A stretch of DNA of 35,069 nucleotides from Gemmatimonadota bacterium (lineage in GTDB: Bacteria; Gemmatimonadota; Gemmatimonadetes; Gemmatimonadales; Gemmatimonadaceae): the NCBI GenBank assembly GCA_003155795.1, contig PMEM01000009.1, positions 1 through 35,069 of the forward strand. The letters are read 5' to 3'. The notes below the pieces were generated by a model that ran no database searches, was not told where the DNA came from, and worked only from the letters and a program-made list of their open reading frames with translations. The translations under genes were made by a program, and so were the position numbers. Shown here one piece after another: positions 33,087-35,069 of the stretch. The number at the start of each line of letters is the position of its first letter. Within the stretch, counting starts at the first letter, position 1.

Positions 33087-33614
33087 ATGCGAATGGAGAC
33101 CCCCATACGCGCAAGTCACACGATCTTCGAATCACCGCTCGGCGAGCTGACGCTCGTCGCCCATGACGGCGTTCTCGCGGGAGTCTACTTTCCAGCGCAT
33201 ACGCGTCTCCCGGATCCCGGAACATTCGGAGCGCGCGTGCCCACCGGCTTCGACGCTGCGACCGAGCAGCTCGCCGAATATTTCCGAGGCGAGCGCACCA
33301 CGTTTGATCTACCCCTGGCTCCTTGTGGGAGCGCGTTCCAGCTGAGCGTGTGGAACCTGCTTCGACAAATCCCGTACGGCGAGACTCGATCGTATGGACA
33401 GCTCGCTCGCGAGCTTGGCAACGTCTCACTCGCTCGTGAGGTCGGCGGCGCAAATGCGCGCAACCCACTCAGTGTGATAGTGCCGTGCCACCGGGTGGTC
33501 GGCGCAAAGGGCCAGCTGGTAGGCTATGCCGGCGGACTGGAGCGGAAACGGTTTCTGCTGGATCTCGAAGCGAGGATTACGGGTAGCCAGTTGCTGATTG
33601 GCGGCATCGTATAA
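33087..33614 (+). CDS. ogt: methylated-DNA--protein-cysteine methyltransferase
   Basis: Suicide DNA-repair enzyme of 175 residues that moves the alkyl group from O6-alkylguanine (and O4-alkylthymine) to its own cysteine. The active-site block VPCHRVVG contains Cys134, preceded by REVGGANARNPLSVI, and followed by VGYAGGLERKRFLLDLE. The DNA-binding region (FQLSVWNLLRQIPYGETRSYGQLAREL) is the usual winged helix with the intercalating Arg (NARN). The N-terminal domain resembles Ogt more than Ada, since no AraC or zinc domain is present. ATG at 33087 may not be the only start (ATG six bases later). Ends at a strong terminator. Confidence 0.95.
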   Translation: MRMETPIRASHTIFESPLGELTLVAHDGVLAGVYFPAHTRLPDPGTFGARVPTGFDAATEQLAEYFRGERTTFDLPLAPCGSAFQLSVWNLLRQIPYGETRSYGQLARELGNVSLAREVGGANARNPLSVIVPCHRVVGAKGQLVGYAGGLERKRFLLDLEARITGSQLLIGGIV

Positions 33615-33655
33615 TAGCGAACTAGCGAGTATCAGCGGCCGTAGCGCGATGAGCG

Positions 33656-33700
33656 CAGGCTGGCATCGTACGGTCACAGGGACCGCGCGATGCCAGCCTG
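33656..33700. terminator. strong bidirectional terminator, 13-bp perfect stem
   Basis: CAGGCTGGCATCG (33656-33668) is exactly complementary to CGATGCCAGCCTG (33688-33700); the 19-base loop contains a smaller GGTC/GACC stem. It lies between the convergent methyltransferase and beta-propeller genes. Confidence 0.75.
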
Positions 33701-33727
33701 ACGTCTATTTCTCCATTCCGCGCGCGA

Positions 33728-34672
33728 CTACGGTGCGAGAACGGCCATTACGAGCTGCGCCGTTGCTCGCGTCGTTCCTTCGTAGTAAAAGACGTACACC
33801 TTGTGTGTCTTTTCATCCACGCCGCACGTCCGTGCAGCGCCTCCGGTGGGTACCTTCTCGACCACGGAGAACGCATTCGGCGAGTCTTCGTGGACGACTG
33901 TCAGAGTGCTGTCCGCGCGATTTGGATTGAACGCGAGTTTTGCGACGGGATCGAAGCAGTTCATGTCGGCGCGGCTGGGGACCTTTATGCGCGTCACAAC
34001 GTGGCCGTTGTCGGCGTTCACCACTACCATCTCAGTGTCGCACGCCATGAAGAGTCGGCGTGAAGTGACGTCCATCGACAAACCCTGCGCGTGTCCGCAC
34101 GCCGGGATCTTGTAGGTGGCCTCTGTCTTGAGCGTCGTCGCGTCGACTCGCTGCACGAAGCCCGAGTCCTCCACGTTCAGAAACAGCTTTCCCTTGCCGT
34201 CGGCGACGCCGGACTCGAGTCCATCGCCGATCGTTGACTTGGTGATCAGCTTGCCAGTCCGCATGTCGACGACCCACGCATCCTTTCCCTCCCACGTGAA
34301 CGCGCGATGTGTGAATGGGTCATATCTGATGCCATCGCCCTTGGCATCCACATGCCCCGTGACCGCCAGCGTCTTCAGATCGAACACGATACCGTTACGC
34401 ACCAGGCCGCGATTCTGATCTGACGCAATCGCATAGCCGCCACCTCCGCCAGCGACGGTCCCGATCACGGTGTCGTTATCGACATCGATGACCTTGTCCC
34501 CCAGGCCGTAGAGCCGTCGGCCCATCGGATCGACGATGATGTAGTCAGCCCTGGCGGTGCCGAGGACCATTCGCTTGACAACGTGATAATGCGGGTGCTG
34601 CGCCGCGAGACTGGGCGCAACAAGGACCGCTGAAACGACCGCTGTGAGTACGGACGCGCGTAAACGGAACAT
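33728..34672 (-). CDS. exported YncE-like beta-propeller protein
   Basis: A periplasmic protein of 314 residues. The ATG at 34672 gives a clean signal peptide (MFRLRASVLTAVVSAVLVAPSLAA, cleavage AAQ), so the frame extending upstream to 34864 is not used. The mature chain has repeated blade-like units: ADYIIVDPMGRRLYGLGDKVIDVDNDTVIGTV, TFHRAFTWEGKDAWVVDMRTGKLI-like stretches, and HVVTRIKVPSRADMNCFDP, resembling YncE/SMP-30-like seven-blade propellers. Several cysteines (IPACGHAQG, FMACDTEM, ARTCGVD) may form disulfides. Function in the family is largely unknown, and YVTN-type proteins are sometimes DNA or ligand binding. The gene stands alone before the tRNA gene. Confidence 0.75.
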   Translation of the reverse strand: MFRLRASVLTAVVSAVLVAPSLAAQHPHYHVVKRMVLGTARADYIIVDPMGRRLYGLGDKVIDVDNDTVIGTVAGGGGGYAIASDQNRGLVRNGIVFDLKTLAVTGHVDAKGDGIRYDPFTHRAFTWEGKDAWVVDMRTGKLITKSTIGDGLESGVADGKGKLFLNVEDSGFVQRVDATTLKTEATYKIPACGHAQGLSMDVTSRRLFMACDTEMVVVNADNGHVVTRIKVPSRADMNCFDPVAKLAFNPNRADSTLTVVHEDSPNAFSVVEKVPTGGAARTCGVDEKTHKVYVFYYEGTTRATAQLVMAVLAP

Positions 34673-34934
34673 GGTAGGTCTCGAATGAGATTGTGGCTGA
34701 CACGGCGGCCACGCCGTGATGGTACGCAGATCGGCGCGACCGAGCCGCGACGTCCGTACCGTCCCGAAAAAGTCTACACGTCGAAGCTGGCAGGAAGCTG
34801 ACATTGCGGGCGCCGAGCAGGTCAACGCGGAGGCGTCGAGGTCAGGGGACCCGGTGAGCTGCACTCAGCGACCCGAAACACTGGCAAACATTTGACTGCA
34901 GAAGATCCGTATTTCTTGGCCCCCGTTAACGCAA
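34673..34934. other. intergenic region
   Basis: About 260 bp between the beta-propeller gene and the tRNA terminator. No convincing gene, promoter pair or repeat was seen. Confidence 0.4.
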
Positions 34935-34968
34935 GAGCGCCGAATCCGGAAGAAGGGATGCGGCGCTC
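34935..34968 (-). terminator. terminator downstream of tRNA-Gly
   Basis: GAGCGCCG (34935-34942) pairs with CGGCGCTC (34961-34968), eight perfect pairs with an 18-base loop, ten bases downstream of the tRNA 3' end on the minus strand, followed by TTGCGTT. Confidence 0.6.
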
Positions 34969-34977
34969 AAGGTCTCA

Positions 34978-35050
34978 AGCGGGTGATGGGGTTCGAACCC
35001 ACGACAACGACGTTGGCAACGTCGTGCTCTACCAACTGAGCTACACCCGC
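34978..35050 (-). tRNA. tRNA-Gly (anticodon GCC)
   Basis: On the minus strand the sequence folds as a complete cloverleaf: acceptor GCGGGTG/CACCCGC, D stem GCTC/GAGC, anticodon stem CGACG/CGTCG with loop TTGCCAA (anticodon GCC), variable loop TTGTC, T arm GTGGG-TTCGAAC-CCCAT and discriminator T (34978). CCA is not encoded. It reads GGC and GGU codons. Confidence 0.97.
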
Positions 35051-35069
35051 CTGACGCGGCGGCGAATCC

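Noticed and set aside
32810-33106. Minus-strand 98-codon frame between divergent genes
   Set aside because: Overlaps the start of ogt, has no ribosome binding site and no family resemblance.
1-35069. CRISPR array, insertion sequence, prophage or integrase
   Set aside because: No regularly spaced repeats, terminal inverted repeats or recombinase motifs were seen; the tRNA-Gly at the right edge has no integrase next to it inside the window.

Overview
The window (about 35 kb, GC-rich, densely packed on both strands) looks like ordinary chromosome from a soil or freshwater diderm bacterium. The mix of families suggests Gemmatimonadota or something close: a standalone Clp N-terminal protein, a fused-permease anion ABC transporter, a cNMP-binding/thioredoxin-reductase-like fusion, an M61 peptidase remnant, an M3 lipoprotein peptidase and many lipoproteins. 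That placement is inference from protein families; the window has no rRNA or other taxonomic marker beyond one tRNA-Gly. I see no phage, transposase, insertion sequence or CRISPR array.

Layout. 1-131: start of a PAS-domain sensor running off the left edge. 132-1107: gene-poor stretch with two promoter-like sites, a possible 47-residue ORF and a small disordered protein. 1108-4064: copper chaperones for cytochrome oxidase assembly (PCuAC and SCO), divergent from a flavin amine oxidase and an exported protein. 4125-7296: anion-type ABC transporter (fused permease, then an ATPase with a regulatory tail) with no substrate-binding protein nearby. 7472-9144: Clp-N protein, RidA, cytidylate-kinase-like protein. 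9249-11412: TetR regulator and DHA2 efflux pump behind one apparent autoregulated promoter. 11531-14931: M48 lipoprotein protease, an exported protein, an unusually hairpin-rich intergenic stretch, a lytic transglycosylase, a tiny membrane protein and a PaaI-like thioesterase. 14987-18838: a second small disordered protein, a ruptured M61 peptidase gene, a kinase-like fragment and an M3 peptidase. 18909-21378: PP2C phosphatase and a two-domain VOC dioxygenase that appear to share a bidirectional promoter, then a cupin. 21516-23255: cNMP-binding/glutaredoxin-like/TrxR-like fusion. 23252-29770: a MarR-RND efflux operon (MarR, adaptor, HAE1 pump, outer-membrane factor) with translational overlaps and a perfect 22-bp operator. 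29883-35050: multi-PAS histidine kinase, membrane protein, O6-alkylguanine-DNA methyltransferase, beta-propeller protein, tRNA-Gly.

Functional themes are envelope maintenance (lipoproteins, M48, SLT, M3), efflux of toxic compounds (DHA2 and RND pumps, each with its own repressor), copper delivery and redox or reactive-metabolite handling (RidA, VOC dioxygenase, TrxR-like fusion, Ogt). Most convergent gene pairs are separated by a recognisable hairpin terminator.

The observations I consider most worth following are: (1) two unlinked small proteins sharing the motif P-x-S-x-H-R-T-P-x2-I-A-x-D-x2-G, possibly an undescribed small-protein family; (2) a symmetric promoter at 19879-19928 whose opposing -10 boxes overlap inside a palindrome; (3) the hairpin-rich leader at 13115-13600, where both candidate start codons of the transglycosylase sit in hairpin loops; (4) the M61 gene that has lost its zinc-binding segment.
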